Origin: UBA4720 sp038227135
GTDB taxonomy: Bacteria > Gemmatimonadota > Gemmatimonadetes > Gemmatimonadales > Gemmatimonadaceae
Assembly: GCA_038227135.1 (NCBI GenBank)
Contig: JBBRQC010000003.1
Span: forward strand, 71,066-135,065
Direction: 5' to 3'
Length of the DNA: 64,000 bases
In this document: positions 7,197-15,925 of the stretch, piece by piece
Numbering within the stretch: position 1 is the stretch's first letter
Layout of the letters: each line of letters opens with the position of its first letter
Translations under genes and position numbers: made by a program
The notes under the pieces: generated by a model
Told to the model about the DNA's origin: nothing
Database searches by the model: none
The model's input: only the letters and a program-made list of their open reading frames with translations

Positions 7197-9446
7197 ATGC
7201 GCAAGCTTTTCTCGTCGCTCCTGATTTGTGCGACCGGGCTCGCCCTGACGCCTGCTCCCTCCGATACCTCCTTGCGGGGTTTCTTTCCGCAATCGATCCA
7301 GGCCCAGCGTGATCTCGAGGCGCGATTCAAGGCAATGCCGGATCCGGAGAAAATGAGAGAATCGATGCGCCGGCTGAGTGCACGCCCGCATCACGTTGGC
7401 TCCCCGTACGACAAGGACAACGCGGAATGGATTCTCGGTCAGTTCAAGTCCTATGGATGGGATGCGCACATTGAGAACTTCGATGTTCTTTTCCCGACAC
7501 CGGTCGAGCGGATAGTGGAGCTCGTTTCTCCCACTACATACAAGGCATTGCTCCAGGAGACGGCGCTTTCGGGAGATCCGACATCGAACCAGCAGACGGA
7601 ACAACTCCCTTCGTACAACGCTTACTCCATCGACGGGGACGTCACCGGTCCACTCGTTTTCGTGAATTACGGGGTGCCGGCTGACTACGAAGAGCTCGAG
7701 CAGCGTGGGGTATCGGTTAAGGGGGCTATCGTGATCGCCAAGTACGGCGGCTCCTGGCGCGGAATTAAGCCGAAGGTCGCCGCTGAGCACGGTGCCATCG
7801 GATGTCTTATCTACTCAGACCCGAGAGATGACGGCTATGCGGGTGGCGATGTCTTTCCCGCCGGGCCGATGCGCCCCGCGCAGGGAGTTCAGCGCGGCTC
7901 TGTAGCTGACATGCCCGTCTATCCCGGAGATCCCCTCACCCCCGGCGTTGGCGCGACGAAAGACGCGAAGCGGCTTACGCTTGCACAGGCGCGGACGATC
8001 ACCAAAATCCCCGTGCTGCCGATCTCGTATGGTGATGCGCAGCCGCTCCTCGCTGCTCTTGGCGGTCCTATCGCTCCGGCATCGTGGCGCGGCGGATTGC
8101 CAATCACCTATCGCTTGGGATCAGGGCCGGCAAAGGTCCACCTGCGCGTCAAATCCGATTGGAGTCTCAAGACACTCTACGACGTGATCGCGAGGTTGCC
8201 CGGCACGACGGAAGCCGATCAATGGATTGTTCGCGGCAACCACCACGACGCCTGGGTAAATGGCGCCGAAGATCCGATTTCCGGCCTCGTGGCAGAGCTC
8301 GAAGAAGCACGCGCGCTTGGCGCGTTGTACCAGCAGGGCTGGCGGCCGAAGCGCACGATCATCTACGCGGCCTGGGACGGCGAGGAACCTGGACTCCTGG
8401 GGTCGACCGAATGGGCTGAGACCCACGCCGACGAGCTCAGAACACACGCCGTTGTCTACCTCAATAGCGACAGCAATGGCAGAGGATACCTCGACATAGA
8501 GGGATCGCACTCGCTCGAGAAATTCATGAACGGGGTTGCTCTGGATGTGGAAGATCCTGAATCCGGTGTCAGCTCCTGGAAGCGAATGCAGGCTTCGAGA
8601 ATCGTCAGAGGATCCCCCGAGAGTCGTCGCGAGGCGCGCGACCGTGAAGATCTGCGGATCGGCGCGCTCGGGTCAGGGTCCGATTATTCGTCTTTCCTCG
8701 ATCACCTGGGCGTTGCATCCCTCAATATCGGATACGGGGGCGAAGACGATGGTGGCATCTATCACTCGATCTACGACGATTTCTACTGGTACACCCATTT
8801 CAGCGACACATCGTTCGTTTACGGACGCGCTCTCGCGCAAGCCGGAGGCCTTACCGTGCTTCGCCTGGCAAACGCCGATCTCCTTCCATTTGCGTTCTCG
8901 AATCTCGTAGAAACCGTGCAGGGCTACGTGAAGGATCTCCAATCCGTGCGCGATAAGCGCTCGGAGCAGATCGCGGAGCGCAACAGGCAGATCGAAGAAG
9001 GGCTGTTCAAATTCACCAGCGATCCGCGTGATCCGATGACGGCTCCGCAGAAAGAGCTACCCGCGCCACAGCTGAACTTTGCGCCGCTGCTCAACGCGCT
9101 CGACTCTTTGAACCATGCGGCATCGCGCTACGACCGGGCCTATAGTCGTGCGGTGACAGAGGGACGTGCAACTAATGCAAAGAGCATAAATGAACGATTG
9201 ATCCAGGCTGAGCGGGCGCTTACGTCCGCAGAAGGGCTGAAGAACAGGCCGTGGTATGTGCACATGCTCTATGCGCCCGGTTTCTACACCGGCTACGGAG
9301 TGAAGACAATCCCCGGAGTTCGTGAAGCGATCGAGCAGGGGCAGTGGCAGGACGCTGACAGAGAGATCGCGCGCGCCGCGGCCGCACTGGAGCGCGAAGC
9401 CACACTAATCGGTGGAATTGCGGCGGCTTTGCCTGTCGGAGCCTGA
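7197..9446 (+). CDS. M28-family zinc carboxypeptidase, transferrin-receptor/PSMA type (749 aa)
   Basis: Start at 7197 yields a signal peptide (MRKLFSSLLICATGLALTP); the longer frame is Arg/Cys-rich leader noise. Domains in order: protease-associated insert (residues about 130-330), M28 peptidase with zinc ligands in GNHHDAWVNGAEDPISG, AAWDGEEPGLLGS, LNSDSNGRGY and IYHSIYDDFYWY, then a C-terminal helical TFR-dimer domain. This is the layout of glutamate carboxypeptidase II, which trims acidic residues from peptide ends. Secretion to the periplasm is predicted. A perfect GC-rich terminator follows the stop, so the gene is likely monocistronic. Confidence 0.92.
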   Translation: MRKLFSSLLICATGLALTPAPSDTSLRGFFPQSIQAQRDLEARFKAMPDPEKMRESMRRLSARPHHVGSPYDKDNAEWILGQFKSYGWDAHIENFDVLFPTPVERIVELVSPTTYKALLQETALSGDPTSNQQTEQLPSYNAYSIDGDVTGPLVFVNYGVPADYEELEQRGVSVKGAIVIAKYGGSWRGIKPKVAAEHGAIGCLIYSDPRDDGYAGGDVFPAGPMRPAQGVQRGSVADMPVYPGDPLTPGVGATKDAKRLTLAQARTITKIPVLPISYGDAQPLLAALGGPIAPASWRGGLPITYRLGSGPAKVHLRVKSDWSLKTLYDVIARLPGTTEADQWIVRGNHHDAWVNGAEDPISGLVAELEEARALGALYQQGWRPKRTIIYAAWDGEEPGLLGSTEWAETHADELRTHAVVYLNSDSNGRGYLDIEGSHSLEKFMNGVALDVEDPESGVSSWKRMQASRIVRGSPESRREARDREDLRIGALGSGSDYSSFLDHLGVASLNIGYGGEDDGGIYHSIYDDFYWYTHFSDTSFVYGRALAQAGGLTVLRLANADLLPFAFSNLVETVQGYVKDLQSVRDKRSEQIAERNRQIEEGLFKFTSDPRDPMTAPQKELPAPQLNFAPLLNALDSLNHAASRYDRAYSRAVTEGRATNAKSINERLIQAERALTSAEGLKNRPWYVHMLYAPGFYTGYGVKTIPGVREAIEQGQWQDADREIARAAAALEREATLIGGIAAALPVGA

Positions 9447-9469
9447 CCGCCAAATTCATCAGATGCAGA

Positions 9470-9500
9470 AAGCGGCCGCTGTGAATGGCGGCCGCTTTTT
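9470..9500 (+). terminator. Intrinsic terminator of the M28 peptidase gene
   Basis: Perfect 10-bp stem AAGCGGCCGC/GCGGCCGCTT with an 8-nt loop and a T5 tail, 24 nt after the stop. Confidence 0.9.
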
Positions 9501-9531
9501 GTGCCTTACCTGAGATCTCTCAGTACGCCGC

Positions 9532-11080
9532 CTAGTAGTTCAACCGAAACCCGCGCGCTGGCTGCGGGATGAAATCCTTGATCACCGACAGGGTGTCTCG
9601 ATACACGTGATTGAACACGTTGTCGCAATGGAGGCTGATGTTATTCACCAGGCGTTGTCGTGTGAGCCGTACACCGACGCCGAGATTCACAATGGCGTAT
9701 CCGGCAGTTGGAGTGTCTCCCTCGCCGAGCCGGGTTTGCCTCGCCGCTGCACGTGTTTCGATCATTCCCAATTAGACAGGATCCTGGTACGTAAGACGCA
9801 GCAGGCCTCGTAGCGGAAGCGTGAAGGGAAGCGGCACGGGCTGTCTGGTATCCTCGGCGTTCACGTAATCGGCGTCTGCCTTGATGGCAAGATTCTCGAC
9901 AGGTTGGACCGTGACGCTGGCTTCGAGACCAGACAGACGTGCGTCAGTCGCGCCAAACTGACGCACCGGAAATCCCTGAATGGTGTCGCCGCGCAGAAAT
10001 CCGTAGATGTAGTGACTGATGTGGTTCACGCTAGGGCGAGAACTCGAAGAACACGTTTGCGAAGTTTCCTTTGAGCGATGCGTCCACCCCCAGCCCGCTT
10101 TCGGGGCCCAGTCCGGTTGTGCCGATGGTGTACGTCCCGCTCGGGGCATCGAGTCCGTTCGCGAATAATTCCTGCACCGTCGCGTTTGAATCTTGCTGTA
10201 GTCGTATCACAGACCGGCCTGCAAGCGAGTGTTTTCAGCCGCGGGATATTCCTCGAAGGCGTATCCCGCAATCCCGCTTGTACGAGAGTTTGGACCGAGC
10301 GGCTCATCACCTTCTATCGTGAGGTCTTCGATGTTCGTCCACAGCCCGAGTGTGCCCTGGAGTTTCCCGAGTGGCTGGTGCTGAAGCTGCACCACGCCGT
10401 TGAACGCCCGCTTGTGGAAATGATTGGCTCGAGGATCGGAGACGCCGTTCGCATCCTGCGCCGTCGGAAATTCCGAGTGATTGTAGTCGTTGAAGCTTCC
10501 GTTGAATCTCAGTTGTTTGGCGAATGACAGATCGGAATTGAGCAGGCTCCGGAACTCGATTGTGTTACGGCGCTCCGCTATTCGTGATGTAGTGGGAGGC
10601 ACGTTCACAAAATCCGGATTGGGTGGCACCCCCGGTATACCATAGTTCACTTCGAAGTGCTTGCCGCCGATCCCGAATGTTCCGACGCCGCCCTGATAGG
10701 CATAGCCGAGGCCCGCTTCCCCGCTATGGTCGAACGTCTGCGGCATGCGGTCGAGATTGAAGACTGTGCCAGTGCCCGGATCAGTGTAGCTCCCGGAAGG
10801 AATCCGGATGTTGTTGGCTCGGACTCCTCCCGCCGAGACGCGAAAGGCTTGATTCCCCTTGCTGAAGACATTGTTGACGTACGCTGCGCCTCCACCGCTG
10901 ACCGTGTTTCCCTCAGCTGCAACCGTGCCCGACACTGAGTGATCCGACACCGAGGGAACAATTTCGGTAATCACGTTCACGAGCCCGCCGATCGTGCTCG
11001 GACTGTAGAGGATTGTCGCTGGACCGCGAACTACGTCGACCTGGGAGATGCTGATCGCCTCGATCGGAGCGCTGGGCTCG
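9532..11080 (-). pseudogene. Decayed TonB-dependent receptor, 5' truncated
   Basis: Receptor homology runs from the plug (VDVVRGPATILYSPSTIGG, near 11040) to the C-terminal strand (VIKDFIPQPARGFRLNY, stop 9532). At least four lesions are visible: a TGA at 10207-10209 inside QAGL*YDYSKIQTR; a shift of frame just after it, so ELFANGLDAPSGTY lies in another frame; a TAG at 10031-10033 with return to the first frame (EFSP then SVNHISHYIYGF); and an in-frame TAG at 9772-9774. The signal peptide, TonB box and first half of the plug are gone: homology stops at about 11080, exactly where a truncated antiporter begins on the other strand. It cannot make a working receptor. Confidence 0.85.
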
Positions 11081-11263
11081 AGACTCGACTGGCTGTCAAT
11101 CGGGATCGGGATGATCCCGCGCGGTGAAGTCGGACTCATCTTCGCCAACATCGGCTTGACCCTCGTCGTGCGCAGTGAGCGCATTATCGATGCGGCGACC
11201 TACTCGGCGGTCGTGATCATGGTGATGTTGACAACGCTGATCACGCCGCCGGCACTCAAGTGA
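11081..11263 (+). pseudogene. C-terminal remnant of a CPA-type cation/proton antiporter
   Basis: About 60 codons matching the last two helices of NapA/KefB-type sodium/proton exchangers: IGIGMIPRGEVGLIFANIG, then TYSAVVIMVMLTTLITPPALK and a stop. The N-terminal 300 or more residues are absent; upstream sequence is the receptor pseudogene on the other strand. The two 5'-truncated genes point away from each other, as expected if one deletion removed both 5' ends and the shared promoter region. Confidence 0.75.
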
Positions 11264-11267
11264 AGTC

Positions 11268-12533
11268 TCAATAGACGAAGATCAGGTTAGCCGCTACGGT
11301 CGTCTGCTTGTCAGAGAGCGTGCCTCGCTTGCTGAGGATCGGTTGGTTCGCCTTGTCATAGCGCGCTTCGCCCCGCAGCAGGACGTGGTCGGTGAACTTG
11401 TAAGCAGGCGTGAACGTAACCTCCGACAGCGTGCCTTTTGTGGTCGTTCCGAGGCGCACACCGCCGTCATCGTGAAAGGTTTCACCTCGTAGCGCGACGG
11501 AGAATTTGTCCGTCAGCGCGAGCGTCGCGTAGCCGGCAATCCCTTTCCAAATCGCATCGGATCCGGGACTCACGACGCTCGTGCCGTTTTCCTTCCCGTA
11601 ATCACCGTTCACCCCGAGCGTGAGCGCTTTTGTTGCCCTAAAAATGCCCGCCACGTCGAACACATTGCGATTCGTGTGATTGTCCCTCGCGAGCTCCGGC
11701 CCTCCGATCCAGTTCAGGAACACGCTTAGCGGCGCTATCGGTGTCAGGGCGAGCTGCGCTCCAACGGACTTCGAGCGGTTATCGTCGCGCACAAGGTCCC
11801 ACCCATTGACCACTCCGACCATCGCGGTCACCTGGCTCGAAAAGGCGTAGCTCGCCTTGACACCTGTGTGCGTAAACGGAATGGCGTAGCCGAAGAGGAG
11901 CGACCTGCTATAGTTGTCATTGTAACCGTCGTATCCTTCGATCACCTCGTAGCCCATGTGGGTGATGTACTTGCCCACATCGAAACGCAGACCGGACCCG
12001 ATGGGCGCGATGTAGCTCACGAACGCCTGCTGCAGGTCAAATTGGGCTACGGTCTGGTCCTGTGACTTTGCGATTTGCGGGATCGAGTTGCCGGCGGTGA
12101 AGTCCACGCGAAAGCCGGCGTCATTCGGCTTGGAAGGTGCGATCTGCACCACCAGCTCGGCGACATCGAGGTTGAAGGAGTTGTCATTGAAATCGAACAC
12201 GTGGTAACTGTTCGTGCCGGTCGCGGGGCGATTCGTGTTGTAGATGTATGCAGTGGAGACGAAGGCGTTGACCGCGAGTTCATCGAACCATTTCGGGAGT
12301 GCGGTGGCAGTCTTGGTGGTTGAGGCTATGCTGTCGGCGGGCGTCTTGCCGGAATCTGCCCGAGCAGGAACGGTGGCGATCAGGTGAGCCCCCTGCGAAT
12401 TCTCCGCCTGTCCGCTGGCGGTTGCCGCGGCAAACGACAGCACGAGCATGGCCCCATAGAGACTCATTGTGCACGGACTGGCCCTGGACGTGGCAACCAA
12501 AGTGCGGGCGGCTCCGGATGTTCGATGAATCAT
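11268..12533 (-). CDS. BBP2/OmpL-like outer-membrane porin (421 aa)
   Basis: Start at 12533 has a very strong ribosome binding site (TAAGGAGGTCGAA). A long basic leader precedes the signal core (LYGAMLVLSFAAATASGQ). The mature part has a Ser/Thr/Ala linker, then barrel strands with the family signature FNLDVAELVVQ, GLRFDVGKYITHMGYEVIEG and YSRSLLFGYAIPFTHTGVK; it ends in VAANLIFVY, a good terminal strand. Beta-barrel porin-2 proteins are putative outer-membrane channels for small solutes, often adjacent to ammonium or phosphate uptake genes. It sits 10 nt downstream of the P-II/amtB remnant, hinting at a former nitrogen-uptake operon. Unlike its neighbours it appears intact. Confidence 0.85.
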   Translation of the reverse strand: MIHRTSGAARTLVATSRASPCTMSLYGAMLVLSFAAATASGQAENSQGAHLIATVPARADSGKTPADSIASTTKTATALPKWFDELAVNAFVSTAYIYNTNRPATGTNSYHVFDFNDNSFNLDVAELVVQIAPSKPNDAGFRVDFTAGNSIPQIAKSQDQTVAQFDLQQAFVSYIAPIGSGLRFDVGKYITHMGYEVIEGYDGYNDNYSRSLLFGYAIPFTHTGVKASYAFSSQVTAMVGVVNGWDLVRDDNRSKSVGAQLALTPIAPLSVFLNWIGGPELARDNHTNRNVFDVAGIFRATKALTLGVNGDYGKENGTSVVSPGSDAIWKGIAGYATLALTDKFSVALRGETFHDDGGVRLGTTTKGTLSEVTFTPAYKFTDHVLLRGEARYDKANQPILSKRGTLSDKQTTVAANLIFVY

Positions 12534-12543
12534 TTCGACCTCC

Positions 12544-13374
12544 TTAGGTGTGGTGGTACCATACGATCGAATCAGTTGTGCTCGAAACGCTTAGCCAGCA
12601 ATCGGGTGAGCCATCGGCCGAGAGGAGTCCCAGCGCACTCGTCGCCTGCTGGGAGCTCCACGCGACATGGTCGGTTAGGCTGCTGCATCGTCCTTGGTCG
12701 ACACCGTGAGAATCACGCTCTCGGAGCCGCTGATCATGTACTCGGGGTGGGCCGATGAACCGTGTTCGTGCAGGTCCAGCCCCTCGAGCTCTCCCTCCGG
12801 CGACACGCGCAGCGTACCGGTTGCCTTGACGGCGTACATCAGCACCATCGCGGACACGAACGTGGCCGCGGTGACGGCCGCGCTGCCTATGAGTTGGGCT
12901 TTCAGCGTTCCGAACCCGCCGCCATAGAAGAGTCCACTCACAACGATCGAGACATCCGACCCAGTCGGCGTTGGCACGCCGTACTTGCCGGCGGCGCTGC
13001 AATGAGTGCTTCTGGACTTCGTCGACGGTTACCGGCGTCAATGCGGCGTTGTCCCTCTCTCCAGTACGAATGCGGACGACGCGATCGAGCGGCTGGACGA
13101 AGATCTTCCCGTCGCCCACCATGCCGGTGCGCGCGGACTCGACGATCGCATTAATGGTTGCCTCGACGAACGGCTCCGAGCAGGCCATCTCGATCTTGAC
13201 CTTCTCGTGAAATTGCAGGAGGAGCTTCGTTCCTCGCCTTACCGTCACTGTGTCGCGCTCTCCGCCGTGACCGCTGGCGCGCGTGATGGTGATCCCCGTG
13301 ACGCCAGCCCGGAATAGGGCTTCCTTAACGGCAGGGAGGCGATCGGGACGGATAACACAGCTGATGAGTTTCAT
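12544..13374 (-). CDS. P-II family regulator reading out of frame into amtB remnant
   Basis: Residues 1 to about 122 form a complete P-II domain: MKLISCVIRPDRL, AGVTGITITRASGHGG, FHEKVKIEMA, ARTGMVGDGKIFV and VRIRTGER. The T-loop position that carries the uridylylated Tyr in GlnB/GlnK (ELYRG) is VRRG here, so this copy cannot be modified at that site. After about residue 122 the frame continues through DNA whose true frame encodes the C-terminus of AmtB, adding about 154 residues of Arg-rich nonsense to the stop at 12544. The normal stop and the start of amtB were lost together. GGAG precedes the ATG at 13374. The P-II fold may still form; function is doubtful. Confidence 0.7.
   Translation of the reverse strand: MKLISCVIRPDRLPAVKEALFRAGVTGITITRASGHGGERDTVTVRRGTKLLLQFHEKVKIEMACSEPFVEATINAIVESARTGMVGDGKIFVQPLDRVVRIRTGERDNAALTPVTVDEVQKHSLQRRRQVRRANADWVGCLDRCEWTLLWRRVRNAESPTHRQRGRHRGHVRVRDGADVRRQGNRYAARVAGGRARGAGPARTRFIGPPRVHDQRLRERDSHGVDQGRCSSLTDHVAWSSQQATSALGLLSADGSPDCWLSVSSTTDSIVWYHHT
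12675..13000 (-). pseudogene. amtB: C-terminal remnant of ammonium transporter
   Basis: In a frame different from P-II, codons from about 13000 to 12675 encode the end of an Amt channel: GLFYGGGFGTLKAQLIGSA, a last membrane helix, then the cytoplasmic tail ELEGLDLHEHGSSAHPEYM. That tail normally docks P-II. The first about 330 residues, including the Phe gate and twin His pore, are missing. The order glnK then amtB is the standard operon, so a single deletion of roughly 1 kb spanning the gene junction explains the arrangement. Confidence 0.8.
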
Positions 13375-13483
13375 CGCTCGGGCTCCGCCAGATATGTGAC
13401 GGCCAGCGCTGCGCTCCTTATGAATCCCTTCACGTTCTCCTCCAGGCGAGACAGGAGAGTTGATCCTGCGAAAAACAAAGCAC

Positions 13484-13521
13484 AAAAAAGCCCCCGCTTT
13501 CATCCATCGAAACGCGAGGGC
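13484..13521 (-). terminator. Intrinsic terminator upstream of the P-II gene
   Basis: Minus-strand reading: GCCCTCGCGTTTC, a 7-nt loop, GAAAGCGGGGGC, then T6. The stem has one bulge and one G-U pair. It ends a transcript that begins further right, or acts as an attenuator 110 nt before the P-II start codon. Confidence 0.7.
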
Positions 13522-13965
13522 AGTAGAAATGAGCTTGTCAGCTTGGCGGCTCTACCCAGAACGTTCGATCACGTCCCACAGCATCTGTGGGAGCGGACGA
13601 TTATTCGCAGGCATCGAGAGAGCGAAGTGACAAGTTGAGAGCGACATGGCTGAGCTATTATCGGCGGAGGAGACGAGTGCGGATGCGGGCAAGCATACCA
13701 TCCCATTATTCGGATGTCAAATAGAATATGCATTTTGGACAGATATATTAAGTCAATATGCAACTTTTATGGACTTAAATGCCAAACTTTGCTAACAAAC
13801 TTGCAGCAATAGCAATCTTGACTGCGCACCGTGCAAATATGCCACAGCCTTGATTCTTAGCAGGGCCTTGATTCTTTAGGAAGAGAGAGGCGTAGGGGGC
13901 CACTAAGAGGAGCGCGTGAGGAGCCCGCGACCGGAACGGAGCAGAGAGGCGGGCGATCTCGGCCG
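13522..13965. other. Gap with a possible small RNA or 31-codon leader (13552-13647, minus)
   Basis: Just upstream of the terminator the minus strand holds a perfect hairpin (TCCCACAG, 3-nt loop, CTGTGGGA; 13574-13592) and a 31-codon open frame from 13647 to 13552 without a ribosome binding site. Together with the terminator they look like a short independent transcript. From about 13700 to 13860 the sequence becomes AT-rich and I see no gene; from 13870 it is purine-rich and repetitive in feel (GGAG/GCGC runs). Confidence 0.35.
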
Positions 13966-13999
13966 AAAAACATAAAGGCCGCCAAAGAAGCTGGCGGCC
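13966..13999 (-). terminator. Terminator beyond the distal tRNA-Phe fragment
   Basis: Minus-strand reading: GGCCGCCA, 7-nt loop, TGGCGGCC, TTTATGTTTTT. It lies 43 nt past the duplicated tRNA 3' end, mirroring the terminator after the intact tRNA-Phe, and is probably the original tRNA terminator displaced by the insertion. Confidence 0.75.
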
Positions 14000-14041
14000 C
14001 TGGATTCATATTCATGTCGGTTTCGGAAATGACCGACGCTG

Positions 14042-14088
14042 AGTGGCTAGGGACGGAATCGAACCGCCGACACGCGGATTTTCAGTCC
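14042..14088 (-). repeat. Distal att copy: 47-bp duplicate of the tRNA-Phe 3' part
   Basis: Identical over 47 bp to 15784-15830. It covers tRNA nucleotides 29-73 (anticodon stem to discriminator base) plus 2 flanking bases, then diverges completely (CCGAATTTGAG). This is the footprint left by site-specific integration into a tRNA 3' end. Confidence 0.9.
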
Positions 14089-14579
14089 CCGAATTTGAGT
14101 TCGCCTTGGTACCCGTGCAAGTGCTGGCGTTCCAGCAAGTGGCAGTTAGTTCACAAGTTATTTGAACCTGAGTTGGATCTAATTTCCTCAAGAGTTTCCG
14201 AAGTTCAAGGAGCTTCGGGCGAAACTCGGGCGTCAAATAAGTGCAACTCCTCCGGTGAGCGAGATAAGCCTGCTCCTGCGCCCAAAGCAGGGCAAAATAG
14301 AAATCAAACTACGACAAATTGTCGGGTTAGCTGGGAGAACAGGGCGTCGGCGCCGTACTTCTCCGACATGAAAACCGGAAAATGTCGGGGGGAACTGACT
14401 CCTGGCAACGATGCCCGACGTCGATCTCAGAAACTATCCGCCATGATCGACGAACGGTTCAAGAATCTCAAGGCAAGGCACAGCAAAGGCCGGGTAGACG
14501 GTCACGAACGCGAAGCAAGTTGCGAATTAAGCGGCCAGCGAGCGCATAGCCTGGCGAGGCATCATGGCCGTCGTTCGCC
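14089..14579. other. Gap inside the island
   Basis: About 490 bases with no supported gene. A plus-strand frame crosses it from inside the att repeat, and a minus-strand frame from 14236 reads through the repeat; both lack family features. A degraded recombinase could have stood here, but I cannot identify one. Confidence 0.35.
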
Positions 14580-14912
14580 TTAGCCCGCTGACGCGAAAGC
14601 ATTGCTCAACGGCGCCCTCGTGATCGCGCTGTGCTCTCCCAGCATGTCGAACAGCTTTGCGCTGATATTGCTGACGGCAGGGCTCGACTTGAGCGCCGCG
14701 ACGATCGGACCGGCCATATAGGAGTCCGCCGCAGTCTTGCTCTCGAAAAGGTAGATGCCGCCAGCTTCGCTTTCCGATTCGTTCATCAACCAGATTTTCC
14801 AGCGGAGTCCGGGCACGTCCGCAATCGGTTGTGCTGCGCCGAGCCACGCCGCTTCCAGATCGGCGCGCGGGATATTGAACTTGAGATTCAGCTGCAGTAT
14901 TTGCTCTGGCAT
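14580..14912 (-). CDS. YdhR-like putative monooxygenase (110 aa)
   Basis: ATG at 14912 with AGGAGAACCC upstream. The protein has the ferredoxin-like ABM fold signature of YdhR: EQILQLNLKFNIPRADLEAAW, VPGLRWKIWLMNESESEAGGIYLFES, AADSYMAGPIVAALKSS, then a C-terminal strand ISAKLFDML. YdhR dimers are thought to oxidise aromatic or polycyclic substrates without cofactor, though the physiological role is unclear. It is the only cargo gene I can name within the tRNA-bounded island. Confidence 0.85.
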   Translation of the reverse strand: MPEQILQLNLKFNIPRADLEAAWLGAAQPIADVPGLRWKIWLMNESESEAGGIYLFESKTAADSYMAGPIVAALKSSPAVSNISAKLFDMLGEHSAITRAPLSNAFASAG

Positions 14913-14963
14913 TGGGTTCTCCTGTTGATTCAAACTGCCAATCGCATGCAGACATGTCAAATG

Positions 14964-14997
14964 ACAAAGAGGCGTGAATCTCTCCACGCCTCTTTGT
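14964..14997. terminator. Perfect 13-bp hairpin upstream of the YdhR-like gene
   Basis: ACAAAGAGGCGTG, 8-nt loop, CACGCCTCTTTGT. It lies 52 nt upstream of the monooxygenase start. The T/A content at the ends suits a bidirectional terminator, but no gene clearly ends at it. Confidence 0.5.
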
Positions 14998-15342
14998 TTC
15001 GCGCTACTCCGTATCGCTGTCGTCTCGCTGCGCGACGAAAGTCTGTTGGGGTTATACGCGAGTGTTCGGATCGTTCATTCCGCCTTGAGTCGGTTCCCTT
15101 TCCCGACGCAGTGCACGGATTCAGATTCCTATCCCCGACCGCCGTTCATAGGCCATCGGCGCTCCAAGCGTCAATGGTTTCTCGCGCCGGGACACTTCTG
15201 CAAAATTCACTTGTCAAAAATGTGACTGGGGGTGAAGCGAAAACGGGGCTTGTCTATATACCCCGGAGCACGCTGACGGGTTAGTAGATATCCTCCGGCA
15301 GGAGTTCACCTTGCGAGCCGCCATTAGGCGCGGCTACCGGAT

Positions 15343-15675
15343 ATGCAGGCGCTTGCGATCGCAGCTGTGTGCGCGGAGGTCAATGCTCGTCTCCGGAAAT
15401 TCGCGTTGCGGAGACTGATCGGCGACCGCTACGTGGAGTGGGGGAGCGCATTTACCGCACACGCCGGGACAGGGTCGACCCGGCGTCGAGCGTATGCAAT
15501 CAACGAGATATACGATACGGCTGCTCCCGTTCCTGGCGAGACACCCGACCGTTCCGGAAACGAGTTCCTCCGGGAGGTCCGAGTGTTGGTACGGGATGCT
15601 ATTCTCGCTGCTAACGGTGAGGTGCTAGGCCTGCCAGCAATCACACCGTCGGGACAGGAGTCGTCCACGTCTTAA
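15343..15675 (+). CDS. Doubtful 110-aa open frame within the island
   Basis: An unrecognised frame beginning MQALAIAAVCAEVNARLRK and ending in TPSGQESSTS. No ribosome binding site precedes the ATG and an opposite-strand frame of similar length overlaps it. The middle (EFLREVRVLVRDAIL) could be a helix. Kept because it is the only candidate in 870 bases between the hairpin and the tRNA. Confidence 0.25.
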   Translation: MQALAIAAVCAEVNARLRKFALRRLIGDRYVEWGSAFTAHAGTGSTRRRAYAINEIYDTAAPVPGETPDRSGNEFLREVRVLVRDAILAANGEVLGLPAITPSGQESSTS

Positions 15676-15711
15676 GCCGAAGGACTAGAATATTCGGGGC
15701 GAATTCCGGGT

Positions 15712-15747
15712 GGAAAACATGAAGGCCGTCGATCAATGACGGCCTTC
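15712..15747 (-). terminator. Terminator of tRNA-Phe
   Basis: Minus-strand stem GAAGGCCGTC/GACGGCCTTC (perfect, 7-nt loop), then ATGTTTTCC, about 40 nt past the tRNA 3' end. Confidence 0.8.
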
Positions 15748-15783
15748 ATCGTTCCTATCCTCTGCTTTGGATTGAACTTACCA

Positions 15784-15858
<75 letters not shown>

Positions 15859-15925
15859 GAACGGGCTCGCGCCCGGATTGAACAATTAAAACCCGCCTGC
15901 CGCGCTAATCAACGGCTGGAGAAAA

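Noticed and set aside
10026..10310. Separate 94-codon minus-strand gene
   Set aside because: It is a shadow frame across the frameshifted part of the receptor pseudogene.
14012..14236. Minus-strand frame ending in NPRVGGSIPSLAT, considered as an integrase C-terminus
   Set aside because: That tail is simply the translation of the tRNA 3' end; the upstream residues show none of the Arg-His-Arg-Tyr recombinase motifs.
14014..14583. 189-codon plus-strand frame starting in the tRNA duplicate
   Set aside because: Begins inside non-coding tRNA-derived sequence, has no ribosome binding site and no recognisable domain.
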